This document shows positions 31,228 to 41,859 of a DNA stretch of 64,000 nt, piece by piece. The notes below the pieces were generated by a model. That model was not told where the DNA came from and searched no databases. It was given only the letters and a program-made list of their open reading frames with translations. The stretch lies in assembly GCA_035578175.1 (NCBI GenBank), contig JAQMRL010000006.1, positions 70,739,501-70,803,500 of the forward strand, written 5' to 3'. The DNA comes from Catonia carolina (lineage: Eukaryota; Arthropoda; Insecta; Hemiptera; Achilidae). The number at the start of each line of letters is the position of its first letter. Position 1 is the stretch's first letter. The position numbers were made by a program, and so were the translations under genes.

Positions 31228-31870
31228 CAGTAGGTCCTCGACTTACGAACATTCAACTTACGAACATCCGGAGATACGAACGCCAGAAACTATTTTTTTT
31301 ATCTCTTGATATTATTTGGAATGTAATTACAACAAAGTTTCCAAACAATGTTTAGAGCGGTCAATGAATTTAGACCTGTCATGAGTTACAAAATTATTTT
31401 GGAAGAAAAGAAACTTGTAACAGTTCAAACATCCATTCAAATCTTTTTACAAACAAAGCCAAAGCTGTAAATATTGTAAAACCATCTTCAATATGTTTTA
31501 CATTTTTATGAAAATGTTTACTTTTTATTTTATATTTTTGCTATTTTTAATTTTTAATGGTCTTTTCTTTCTGTAAAAAGTATTCAATGTATTTATGTGT
31601 TAACTGTATTCAGTTGCTAAAAGTATATACAGTATGTATTAAGTTCTATAACTACATATTAAAAACGAATAAAAAAGTTTAACAGATTTTATCTTTATTT
31701 AGTTGCTGATTACAATTTCACTAAGTATGCTATTTTTTGTATGTTATAAAAAGCAATTAGGTTGCTAGTGTCCGCTACGAAATCTACCGACGTGTATTTC
31801 GACTTACGAACAATTCGACTTGCGAACACTCGGCCAGTACGCATTATGTTCGTAAGTTGAGGACCCCCTG
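31228..31870 (+). mobile_element. pogo/Tigger-like non-autonomous element, 643 bp
   Basis: Ends CAGTAGGTCCTCGACTTACG and CGTAAGTTGAGGACCCCCTG are inverted repeats flanked by TA (31226-31227, 31871-31872). Each end also holds a second 'cgacttacgaacattc' type repeat. A short + frame near 31340-31470 ends in EEKKLVTVQTSIQIFLQTKP, resembling the basic 'QTS...FF' tail of pogo transposases, so it is a deleted derivative. This is a different family from 417-1385. Confidence 0.85.
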
Positions 31871-31872
31871 TA

Positions 31873-32069
31873 CATAGAAAACATTTTTATATTCATAACT
31901 TCTAAAAATAATTACAAGAAACTGTAATAACTTCTTCACTAATTTTTAATTATGTCAGATAAGCAGACACTTTTTTTTTAGTTTCAGAATTCATAAAGCT
32001 GTTCAACAAAACAGTATTACTTTTTGTACGCAAAGAGTTCCATAGAAAAAATCCAACATAAAAAAATTC
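31873..32069. other. Unassigned AT-rich sequence
   Basis: Nothing recognisable. Confidence 0.5.
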
Positions 32070-32914
32070 AGGTGTGAAACACTTAAACGACTTTCTCTTG
32101 ACTATGTAAATATAACGAAAAATATAACCTGATATTAATCATGAGTGAAAGACGCAAAATGAAAATTGACCACATTTAAACTTAAAATCACTAATTTACG
32201 ATAAACTAGACTCTGTAGAAAAAAAAAATATTTACAATGTAATACATACTAAGGCTGCAATATTAAAAAAATTACATATTTTTACTGATTTTGATAAAAA
32301 TATATATACAGAAAATCACTTATTGACAGTAAACTAACACTGTATATAAAAAGTTTGCAACAAAAGTTGTAGGTTATCTTATTTCCTATAACTTAAACTA
32401 TATAAACTTTTGCCCTAGAATGTATATTAAAGCCGCAATCTACAAAAAAAACATTTTCCTAAGAGAGCACAACCTTTCCAGAATTTCAGCAGACATGGCA
32501 CTTACCCTATTTTGTAGAGCATACAAAAGTAGTATTAGAGGCGATTAAAAAAAATCATATGAGCTGTTTTTAAGATTATTACAAAAAAGGGAAAAATTGC
32601 ACGAATAAACTACTACTTCCGATTGACTGAATTTGATGAAAATATTTGTGTCGGATCCCGTAGGGGTACTTAATTTAAGTTCCAAGTTTCAACTACGAAC
32701 GTGATTCTGTTCTTGATATTTTGTTCACACACACACACACACACACACACATGCACGCACGCACACACACAGACTAATCGCAATAAATCATTTGCTTTTT
32801 GGGTTCAGGGGTTTTGAAACGTGTATATCCAGTGAAAACTCGATTTCAAAATGAAATCGACGTGAAAACAATACTTTCATTCCCTATATATTCATATAGG
32901 ATAACAGAAAGTAA
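32070..32914 (-). mobile_element. HN element, divergent copy
   Basis: From 'caggtgtgaaacacttaaac' to 'ataggataacagaaagtaac'. (CA)n at 32728-32772 is interrupted by ATGCACGCACG. The terminal inverted pair is mutated at both ends. Confidence 0.85.
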
Positions 32915-32998
32915 CAAATCAAACATAAAATTTAACATTAAAGAACAAAATCCTTCTTGAAAACGGGAGTGCATCTTACACAGTCAGGAGACAATATA

Positions 32999-33930
32999 CG
33001 AGGCGTGTTTTTTAAGTAAGTACCGTTTTGGAATTAAAAAAAGACGTGCAAAGATATCGCAATAATTTTATTTTTACATGAAAGCCTGTACCTTAATCTA
33101 CTTTTCTACATAATTTCCGTGAATATTGAGGCACTTGTCATAACGTGGCACCAGTTTTTGAATACCCTCCTGATAAAATTCTGCCGCCTGATTTGTTAAC
33201 CACTGCATCACAAATTTTTTGACTTCGTTATCGTCTTGAAGACGCCGACCGCCCAGGTGTTTCTTCAAGTGCAGGAACAAATGGTAGTCGCTGGGCGCCA
33301 AATCAGGGCTGTATGGAGGATGATCTAGAGTTTCCCATTTAAATGATTTGATGAGATCTTTGGTCTGATTAGCCACATGTGGACGGGCATTGTCATGCAG
33401 CAAAACGATACCCTTACTCAACTTGCCACGTCTTTTGTTCTGGATTGCACGACGCAGATTTTTCAATGTCTCACAATAAGATGCTGCATTGATTGTCTCA
33501 TTACGAGGCAGAAACTCCACTAGCAATACTCCTTTTCTGTCCCAAAAAACTGTGCACATGATTTTCCAGGCAGAAATTGTTGCACATTTGTGCGGCCATC
33601 TTTAAATGCTCTCACCCATTTCCTTACCATTCCATCACTCATAATGTTTTGTCCGTAAACTTCAACGATCTCACGATGAATATCGATCGGTTTTACACCT
33701 TTAGCACTAAGAAATCGTATAACAGCCCGTACTTCACAATCAACGGGACTCACGATTGTCGGAGGCATCTTAAACACTCAGTAAACAACGTATACAATGA
33801 AGAATCAGACTGTAATGGCGTCAGTGCGTAGACAAGAGATGTAGGTAACCAGCGCGCATGCGCGGAACGCCGACCGTAGCGCTGCGGCGGCGGAATCGCA
33901 AAACGGTACTTACTTAAAAAACACGCCTCG
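32999..33930 (-). mobile_element. mariner element, internally deleted, with intact terminal repeats
   Basis: Ends CGAGGCGTGTTTTTTAAGTA (32999) and its exact complement (to 33930) extend for about 30 bp. TA flanks both sides (32997-32998, 33931-33932). The 932-bp length compares with about 1.3 kb for a full mariner. The ends look well matched, so cross-mobilisation was possible in the past. Coding content is described in the next entry. Confidence 0.92.
33098..33777 (-). pseudogene. mariner transposase with central deletion
   Basis: The N-terminal frame (33520-33777) begins at an ATG and encodes the first helix-turn-helix (AVIRFLSAKGVKPIDIHREI, MSDGMVRKWVRAFKDGRTNV). It then jumps, out of frame, to MCTVFWDRKGVLLVEFL (33098-33559), followed by LLHDNARPHVANQT (second Asp) and PPYSPDLAPSDYHLFLHL (third Asp, 34 residues later). 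It ends NIHGNYVEK. The second helix-turn-helix and the first catalytic Asp (usually in a V.DE.W motif) lie in the deleted part. Both retained blocks are free of stops, so the deletion, not gradual decay, inactivated the gene. Confidence 0.9.
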
Positions 33931-33984
33931 TACATGACAAATATCGATAACGACAGAATTAAATGAGACGTAAAACGGCTTCAC

Positions 33985-34778
33985 CGAATTACGGACGTGG
34001 TACGACTACCACGCAGAGATTTTTGTAACTGCCGGATGTGGTAGGACTACCTCTTGGATATTTGAAAAACACTATTCAAGTTTTTTGTCAGTAGGGTTGG
34101 TAGATCTGATTTTTTTAGAATCGTAGTTCAGTAGTAATAGTTAGAATAATATACTGAGTTGAGAGTGTGTGAAAATCGTTCCTTGATGCATTGAATTGGT
34201 CAGTAAGGACAGAGAGTTTATGAAAAGGACTGCCATGGTATCCCTACCACGCCCGTCACTCATAAAAATCGTTACGTGGTAGGTATACCACGTCCGCACA
34301 GCAGGGGCGGTTTCAGGGAAGGGGCCATGGAGGGCATGGCCCCCCCCCCCGAAATACTAGAAAACTTAAGTTTAATATTTTCTATAAGCTATTATTTCTA
34401 ACAAAACTGAATCCCAATACTCGTACCTATCAATTAACAATAATTATTTTAGTATTAAAATGAGTCAAACAGAAAGTATCTATTTTTAAATAGTATTAAG
34501 ATAACAATCAGTGTCAGTAGTCAAAAGCCACTCGCATCCAGTCAGCGCCTTCATTTTTCAAGATTTTCTCGATTTAAAAGTCCTTTGACGTAGCGAAAAT
34601 TTCTCAATGAATTAAAATTGTGGTTACAACAATACAGCATAAAAGAGGACTTTTCAATGACTCAATTACAAACAGTAAGAGCTACATAAAAACAAGATAG
34701 CCCCCAAAAAAAAAAAAAAAATCATAAAAAATAAGCCCTGAAACACTGCCTGGAACCGCCCCTGCCGCATGGAATGTG
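33985..34778. mobile_element. Inverted-repeat element with GTGGTA..TACCAC palindromes (piggyBac-like?)
   Basis: Left end 33991-34055 (GGACGTGGTACGACTACCAC, then GATGTGGTAGGACTACC) and right end 34230-34298 (complement of GGACGTGGTATACCTACCAC) are inverted. Each holds two palindromic boxes. The right tip after the hAT insertion reads GGAATGTG then TTAA (34779-34782), matching piggyBac target preference. The left tip is degenerate. Confidence 0.5.
34302..34764. mobile_element. hAT-like MITE, 463 bp, nested
   Basis: Ends CAGGGGCGGTTTCAGG and CCTGGAACCGCCCCTG are inverted repeats. Flanks CCGCACAG (34294-34301) and CCGCATGG (34765-34772) form a 6-of-8 duplication. A run of ten or so C follows the left end. 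Non-coding. Confidence 0.8.
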
Positions 34779-34782
34779 TTAA

Positions 34783-35174
34783 AGTGATTAAATCACGAGA
34801 CATAAATACTTACAGAAAAACAAAACAAATAGGGGACTTCACAGCAAACTGCGCAAATAAAATCAATAAGAATTACTTATCAGTCAATGTCAACAAAATA
34901 ATTAATATAGAATCTTGGTGGATTTTTTTTTAATAATTACTTACTTTTTCTAGATTTATAAATAAACATATATGATCTATATAATTACGTAATATTAAAT
35001 TTTTAAGTGATATAAATATTGTTATTATTATTATATTAAAAAAACTTAGTTATTAAATTGTATTACGATAATAAAAACCCAATTGAATTTTTAAAATTTT
35101 TTTAGAAATCGACCTTGAACGCAAATTGAAGTGAATAACCGAAAGATACGAGACGCTTTCTAAAATTCATAACG
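34783..35174. other. Unassigned AT-rich sequence
   Basis: No recognisable feature. Confidence 0.5.
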
Positions 35175-35267
35175 AGATGCTCTTTCCCTAAAATTCATAA
35201 ATAATTAAGACTGTGATCTTAAAAAAAAACCCCATTTTTACAGATTTCTATGAGAAAATAGAAAAAT

Positions 35268-36830
35268 CTGGTGTGAAACGCTCACACGACTTTCTCTTGC
35301 CAATGCAAATAATTAACAATATAACGTAACATTCGTCTTAAAAACATTAGAAATAAACAGAAACCTAACCTCAAAAAACATAACCTTTTTTTAATCATAA
35401 GTAAAAGACGCAAAATGAAAATCAACCGAAGTTTAGCTTAAAAATCTGGTGTGAAACACTCACACAACTTTCTCTTGCCAATGCAAATAATTAACAATAA
35501 ACCTAACATTAGTATTAAAACATTAGAAATGAACAAAAACTAACCTCAAAAACATAACCTTATTTTAATCATGAGTGAATGACGCAAAATGACAATCAAA
35601 CTTAGTTTGGCTTAAAAATACGGAAAATCACGCTTTCACGCTAAACTAGGCTCTGTAGAGAAAAATGCTCTAAACAAAAGTTGTAGATCTTTAATTTTCT
35701 ATAAATTTAATTATATACACTTTTGTCGTAAAATGCATACTAAGACCGAAATGTTAAAAAAATCGATTTTTCTCACGTTTTCGCGAGAAAAAAACAGAAA
35801 ATCGCAAATTACCGCTAAACTAAGCGTTATACAAAAAAATGTTTGAAACAGAAGTTGTAGGTTTTTAAATTCTCTACAACTTTTATTATATAAGTTTTTG
35901 TGCTAAAATTTATATTAAAGCCGTAATCTTAAAAAAACAACGTTTTTACGTGAAAACAGCCTCACCGAGAATTTCAGCAAACATGGCGCCTACCCTATCT
36001 TGTAGAGAATAAAAAATTGAGTAAATAGGCGATTTTAAAAAAAATCGTAGGACCAGTTTTTGAGAAAATCGCAAAAAACTGAAAAATTATACGAATAAAC
36101 TACTACTTCCGGTTAACCGATTTTGATGAAAATGTTCGTGTCGCGTCCGGTAGTGGTATGTAACTTAAGTTTCAAGTTTCAAGTTCGTACGATGTTCCGT
36201 TCTTGAGATATTCTGTTCACACACAGACACACACACACACACACACACAGACCAATCGCTAAAAACATGTTTTTTGGGTTCAGGGGGTCTGAAAACGTAT
36301 AGATCCGGTGAAAACTCGATTTCGAAAAATCGACATGAAAACAATACTTTCCTTCCTATATATTCATATAGGCAAGAGAAAGTAAAAATACGGAAAATCA
36401 CTCTTTCACACTAAACTAGGCTCTGTAGAGAAAAATGCTCTAAATATAAGTTGTAGATCTTTTAATTTCCTGTAAATTTCATTGTACTTTTTTGTCATGA
36501 AATGCATAATACGGCTAAAAACTTAAAAAAAATCAATATTTTTTACACAATGAAGAAAAAACAGAAAATCGCTAATTACCGATAAACTAAGCATTCTACA
36601 AAAACCGTTTCAAATAAAAGTTGTGGGATTTTAAATTCTCTACATTTTTTGTTATATATTTTTGCGATAAAATGCATATTAAATCCGTAATCTTAAAAAA
36701 ATCGCTATAAACATGTTTTTTGGGTTCAGGAGTTTGAAAACGTGTACGTACTGTGAAAACTGAATTTTGAAAAACCAACATGAAAACAATACTTTCCTTC
36801 CTATATATTCATATAGGCAAGAGAAAGTAA
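35268..36830 (-). mobile_element. Middle HN copy of the nest (35268-35446 plus 36389-36830)
   Basis: The first 180 bp from TCTGGTGTGAAACGCTCACA end at 'agtttagcttaaaaa'. The continuation 'tacggaaaatcactctttca' follows the inner copy exactly where other copies are contiguous (for example near 7885). It ends with GGCAAGAGAAAGTAAAAA after an internal deletion. Confidence 0.85.
35447..36388 (-). mobile_element. Inner, complete HN copy of the nest
   Basis: From TCTGGTGTGAAACACTCACA to GGCAAGAGAAAGTAAAAA, 942 bp, with (CA)n at 36219-36249. Because it sits inside another copy, its ends are defined: the host 'cttaaaaatacgg' is split within its A-run. No clear target duplication can be separated from the A-run. 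Confidence 0.92.
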
Positions 36831-37134
36831 AAATTGTAGTAAATGAGGCGATTTTAAAAAGAAAATTGTAAGAGGTATTTTTGAGAAAATCGCAAAAAGT
36901 GAAAAATTACACGAATGAAGTACTACTTCCAGGTGTCAGGTGCCCTTTTGAAGTACCTATACTAAAATTCTAAGTTTAAATTATTCGTACTGTATTCCGT
37001 TCTTGAGTTTTTTTGTTTGCACGCAGAACAATCGGTAAAAACATGTTTCTTGGGTTCATGGAGCCTAAAACGTGTATTTATAGTGAAAACTCGACATGAA
37101 AACAATACTTTACTTCTCTATATCTTCATATAGA

Positions 37135-37533
37135 CTGCCCATAACAGACAGGTGGAGTGTCAGATTGTTTACACTCAATATGTTCCTGGCAGGGCTAAAA
37201 CAAATAGTTCTGTTTCTTATCACATGGTCAGCCAATTAAATGACTGAATCATTTAAGAACAGAAGAGGTAGAGGTGTAAAAGACACTAATCAGAGTCATC
37301 TCCTCTGAAAAGTAATGAATTTCACTATACAGCCAGACCCTGTGGTGAATGAAGTGAAGGTGTCATTTGCAGAGTGGGAAATATGTGCTTTTCAGAGGGC
37401 CCGGCATGCTGATAAGCGTACTTTTCCATTTAGTGAGTGTTGGCAATGGTGAACCACCTCACTCCTTGTTTTACCTAGTAAAACCTCTACAGGTTCAAAC
37501 CAGCCTTTCGGCTGATGACCTAAACAAACATCA
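37135..37533 (+). repeat. RB retroposon nested in HN, 9-bp target duplication
   Basis: Starts CTGCCCATAACAGACAGGTG; direct repeat TCATATAGA (37126-37134 and 37534-37542) comes from the HN terminal sequence 'ttcatatag'. Confidence 0.9.
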
Positions 37534-37560
37534 TCATATAGAGCAAGAGAAAGTAAAAAT

Positions 37561-37887
37561 GAACACTAATCAATATCAAGTACATCATATACTAAGAAAA
37601 CTACTTAATTTGACAACTTAATCCAAATTAAACCCATTTAAAACAGTTCACTAAGCATTTCAAAATACAGTATTTTAACCTAACAAATTAATCCCACTTG
37701 AATGTATTATAATGAAGTAAATTTTACTGATAAAATATTCTCAATAAATTTCAGCTAATACATTAAAAATAAAATTTTACATCCACTTGAAATAAAAAAA
37801 ATCAATAAGTAGCTATTCCAAGAATTTATAAGTATAGTGGTTTATATTACGTCAATCATTTACGCAATTTTAAATTAATTTTCTATT
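37561..37887. other. Unassigned AT-rich sequence
   Basis: No recognisable feature; the ORF at 37367-37621 is mostly RB sequence. Confidence 0.5.
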
Positions 37888-38832
37888 TTTACTTTCTCTT
37901 GCCTATATGAATATATAGGAAGGAAAGTATTGTTTTCATGTCGATTTTTCGAAATCGAGTTTTCACCGGATCTATACGTTTTCAGACCCCCTGAGCCCAA
38001 AAAACTTGTTTTTAGCGATTGGTCTGTGTGTGTGTGTGTGTGTGTGTATGTGAACAGAATATCTCAAGAACGGAACATCGTACGAACTTGAAACTTGAAA
38101 CTTAAGTTACATATCACTACCGGACCCGACACGAACATTTTCATCAAAATCGGTCAACCGGAAGTAGTAGTTTATTCGTATAATTTTTCACTTTTTTGCG
38201 ATTTTCTCAAAAACTAGTCCTACGATTTTTTTAAAAATCAACTGGTTTACTACATTTTTTATGCTCTACAATATAGGGTAGGCGCCATGTTTGCTGAAAT
38301 TCTGCTTGAGGCTGTTTTTACGTAAAAACATTTTCTTTTTAAGATTGCGGCTTTAATATGCATTTTAGCGCAAAACGTTATATAATAAAAGTTGTAGAAA
38401 ATGTAAAATTCTACAACTTTTATTTCAAACATTTTTTTGTATAACGCTTAGTTTAGCGGTAATTTGCGATTTTCTGTTTTTTTTTCTCACGAAAACGTGA
38501 AAAAAATCGATTTTTTTAACATTTCGGTCTTAGTATGCATTTTACGACAAAAGTGTATATAATTAAATTTATAGAAAATTAAAAGATCTACAACTTTTGT
38601 TTAGAGCATTTTTCTCTACAGAGCCTAGTTTAGCATGAAAGCGTGATTTTCCGTATTTTTAAGCCAAACTGAGTTCGATTGTCATTTTGCGTCATTCACT
38701 CATGATTAAAATAAGGTTATGTTTTTGAGGTTAGTTTTTGTTTATTTCTAATATTTTATTAATAATGTTAGGTTTATTATTAATTATTTGCATTGGCAAG
38801 AGAAAGTTGTGTGAGTGTTTCACACCAGATTT
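37888..38832 (+). mobile_element. HN element, full length
   Basis: TTTTTACTTTCTCTTGCCTA at the start, (GT)n at 38024-38047, GGCAAGAGAAAGTTGTGTGA followed by the stem-loop GTGTGAGTGTTTCACAC and CAGATTTT at the end. It can serve as the reference for the family in + orientation. Confidence 0.93.
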
Positions 38833-38926
38833 TATATGTATATATTTGGAAATAGTCAATGTAAACTATACTAAAAGTAATTTTAACGTAGACCTACAGT
38901 GGTTTAAATTACATTCATAGAACTTC

Positions 38927-39077
38927 CAACTGTTCTGCAATTACTGCTAATGCAGACAGTGAATTCGATGAAATGATTTTTTGTAACGTATGAAAAAATG
39001 CCGTGCCTGAATGGGATTCAAACCCAAGACTGCATGATGAGAGGCGAGCACGTTACCAACTTCGCCAATGCGGCCGG
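38927..39077 (-). repeat. tRNA-headed SINE (SD family)
   Basis: On the minus strand: 'ggccgcattggcgaagttgg' (A-box region), 'cttgggtttgaatccc' (B-box) and a body 'aggcacggcatattttcata'. Sister copies are at 56956, 58385 and 60905. Confidence 0.85.
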
Positions 39078-39187
39078 CAAATTACGTTAATAGTTAACAC
39101 AACAGTAAATTTAAACTGAATGCCATATCTACAAACAAGCTGTGCGCTAACACAATGATTTTGTAAATTTTTTCTATCAATTTTCAT

Positions 39188-39246
39188 ATTGTATTACTTT
39201 CTCTTGGCCTATATGAATAAATAGGGAAAGAAGCTATTGTTTATTA
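39188..39246 (+). repeat. HN element, 5' tip
   Basis: 'attactttctcttggcctat' through 'agaagctattgttta', cut by the insertion of the fold-back element at 39249. Confidence 0.75.
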
Positions 39247-39248
39247 TA

Positions 39249-39883
39249 CCGTGCGTTCGGAAAGTCGCTGTGCACTGGAATTGTGACTATGGATTTATGA
39301 AAATATGTATAAAGAAATGACTAAGCATTTTGGAAAAAAATTTATTCAATACCTTAATTACATTGTTAAACCGTGATTACATTGTTTATAGAAGGTGTTC
39401 GAAATGACCTCCATTGGCATCAATACAGCATTGCACTCGTTTCATTTTGTTTGCAAACACCTTTCGCAACTGTATAAAACGTTATGCAACGTGTTTGGTG
39501 AACGAATAATTTCAAAGAATTTGTGGCCTGCAAGATCTCCTGATCTGACTCCCCCCGATTTCTTTTTATGGGGTGCGGCGAAACAAACTGTGTATCGGAA
39601 CAGACCACACACGATTGACGAACTTAAAGCCGCAATAACGGCATACATTCAAGGAATCACTGTTCTTCAGTTGCGAAAGGTGTTTGCAAACAAAATGAAA
39701 CGAGTGCAATGATGCCAATGGAGGTCATTTCGAACACCTTCTATAAACAATGTAATCACGGTTTAACAATGTAATTAAGGTATTGAATAAATTTTTTTCC
39801 AAAATGCTTAGTCATTTCTTTATACATATTTTCATAAATCCATAGTCACAATTCCAGTGCACAGCGACTTTCCGAACGCACGT
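39249..39883. mobile_element. Fold-back Tc1/mariner element, ~220-bp arms
   Basis: Left arm 39249-39472 and right arm 39668-39883 are reverse complements. Terminal repeat CCGTGCGTTCGGAAAGTCGC, TA flanks. Both arms encode the transposase C-terminus. The left arm (minus strand) keeps an intact end (MKRVQCCIDANGGHFEHLL), whereas the right arm has lost 8 nt after GTGCAATG and shifts frame. The spacer encodes on + RSPDLTPPDFFLWGAAKQTV (third Asp). This lineage is related to the 53441 element (shared HFEHLL end) but is distinct from it. Confidence 0.9.
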
Positions 39884-39893
39884 TATAAATGGA

Positions 39894-41764
39894 TACCCAA
39901 AAGAAACCAGAATTATTTTTCAAAAGCTATTTATTTTCAATTTTTTTACAAAAATAACCTTATCCCCTTTAAAATACTCTCAATTACAACTAATAAATTT
40001 ATCCCGCTGGTGCTTCCACGGTTTGAAACAGTTTGTAGTCATTTTTATAAATGGCTGACAGCTCCTCCCTCGTTTTTTTCTTGACCGATTCAATAGTGTC
40101 AAATCTGTGTTCTTTAATGTCCCTTTTCATGCGTGGAAATAAGAAAAAGTCACACAGAGCCAGGTCAGGCAAGTAAGGTGTGTAAAGCAGCAGAACCAAG
40201 CCATTTTTAGTCAAAAAATCTTTCACCGCGATGGCTATGTTTGCAGTTGCATTGTCGTAATGGAAGAACCAGTCTCCTGTCAGCCACAAATCGGATCTTT
40301 CTTTACAAACACTGTTGTGCAATCTTTCTAAAACTTCCAAATTGTCAGTCGACGGTCTGAGAGCACACACTCTCGAAATTTTCAAACATTTTCATCGATT
40401 CGGGCAGTTGATGGACGTCTAGAATGAGGTTTGTCATCAATCGACATGTCGCCATTTTTAAACCGAGAAAACTACTCGCATACTTGAGATTTTCCCATAG
40501 CGTCATCTTTGTAAGCTGTTTTCAACATTAAAACAGTTTCAGCAGCACTTTTACCGAGTAGAAAACCAAATTTCACAGCTACACATTGTTCACTTAAACT
40601 TGTCATCCCAAGCTGAAATATTGGCCATTAAGGTCTGTGCGGAGAGGTGTATTGATAGGCGCCTCAGTGGGTCGCACATTTATATTTTGTCCGATAGTCA
40701 GGCGGCCTTCAAGGCTCTGAGTTCTTGTACCTTTGAGTCGCGATTGGCCTATGATTGTCGGGAGGTGTTGAATGCCGTGGCCAAGCGTAACGTGGTGACG
40801 CTGCGCTGGGTGCCGGGGCACCAGGGAGTGCCTGGAAATGAGAGAGCGGATGCCTTAGCAAAGAAAGGTGCAGCCTCTCACTTCATAGGCCCAGAGCCAT
40901 TCTGCGGAATTGGTGAGGGCTATTATAGAGGTATAGTTAGGGCCTGGGAAGAGGAGGCTAAAACCTCCTATTGGGAACAGGTGCCAGGTTGTGAGCAGGC
41001 AAAGAAATTCATTGCCTATTCCAGCAGGAAGGCTGGGATATATAATAGACTAGGAAGACAGGACTTGAGGAGGGTAGTGGGCCTGATGACTGGTCATTGT
41101 AATCTTGGGTATCATTTATCCAAGATAGGAATTGCTGAAGAGAGCCTGTGTAGATTCTGTCATGAGGCAGAAGAGAAGGCTGAGCACATTTTATGCAGTT
41201 GCAAAGTGGTTGGCTGCAAAAGAAGAGCGCTGATGGGTAAGGATGTGTTAACACCTTCTCAGGTAAGTGCACTAGATCCTAGGCAGATCCTGCGCTTTAT
41301 CGAAAGTGTGGGTCTTGCATAAATAAGGAATAGGGGCAATCACAAAAGATCTTTTAGGTCGCGGTGAGGAGGGGCTGCAGATGCCTGAACGCCCTGGTTG
41401 TTGTAATGTAATGTAATGTAATGTCATCAATCGACATGTCGCCATTTTTAAACCGAGAAAACCACTCGTATACTTGAGATTTTCCCATAGCGTCATCTTT
41501 GTAAGCTGTTTTCAACATTAAAACAGTTTCAGCAGCACTTTTACCGAGTAGAAAACCAAATTTCACAGCTACACATTGTTCACTTAAACTTGTCATCATA
41601 AAAAAACGAAACGAAAACAAAACAGCGCTAGCAAAAACAATCATTGCAGATGAATATTGAACCCGCAATGAGTTGCACTATACACGTCCGTGCAGCAGAA
41701 ATGCGCACTACACAAGCACTGCCCACGACAATTCTATTCCAGTTACTTTTGGGTACCCCTTCAT
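39894..41764 (-). pseudogene. mariner transposase relic split by a LINE
   Basis: Minus-strand N-terminus at about 41425-41620 (SEQCVAVKFGFLLGKSAAET, KSQVYEWFSRFKNGDMSID). The C-terminal part at 39999-40385 has DWFFHYDNATANIA (second Asp), PYLPDLALCDFFLFPRMKRD (third Asp) and KNDYKLFQ. The first catalytic motif is not found. Terminal repeats GGATACCCAAAAGAAAC (left) and its GGGTACCCAAAAGTAAC counterpart (right, reversed) define the ends. A LINE end inserted in the N-terminal coding region duplicates 176 bp of it. Confidence 0.85.
40608..41421 (+). mobile_element. LINE 3' end with RNase H domain
   Basis: A 240-codon frame (40600-41322) covers the RNase H region: ILAIKVCAERCID (Glu motif), IYILSDSQAAFKAL (Asp motif), LRWVPGHQGVPGNERADALA (His/Asp motif), then the Cys/His knuckle CRFCHEAEEKAEHILCSCK. 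It ends ESVGLA and a stop. All canonical RNase H motifs downstream of the truncation are visible; the first Asp strand lies upstream of the truncation. LINEs with RNase H belong to the I/R1/LOA-type groups. The 3' end is a (TGTAA)n tail (41400-41421). The reverse transcriptase and endonuclease are missing through 5' truncation. It is very similar to 3919-4245. Confidence 0.9.
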
Positions 41765-41859
41765 ATATTTTCATTATATTATATATTATTAATTTTTTAA
41801 ACATGTTGTACTGTGTGCTGAATTTACTTTAGATAATATTAAACCACCAGTAAACACAC

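Larger units (their letters stand above)
35175..37560 (-). mobile_element. Outermost HN copy of a nest (pieces 35175-35267, 36831-37134, 37534-37560)
   Basis: A fragment of HN sequence (ctgtgatcttaaaaaaaaac) stops where the next HN copy begins. The downstream part reappears at 36831 (tgtagtaaatgaggcgattt), runs to 37134, is broken by an RB copy, and ends GAGCAAGAGAAAGTAAAAA. The first piece could alternatively be an independent fragment. Confidence 0.55.
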
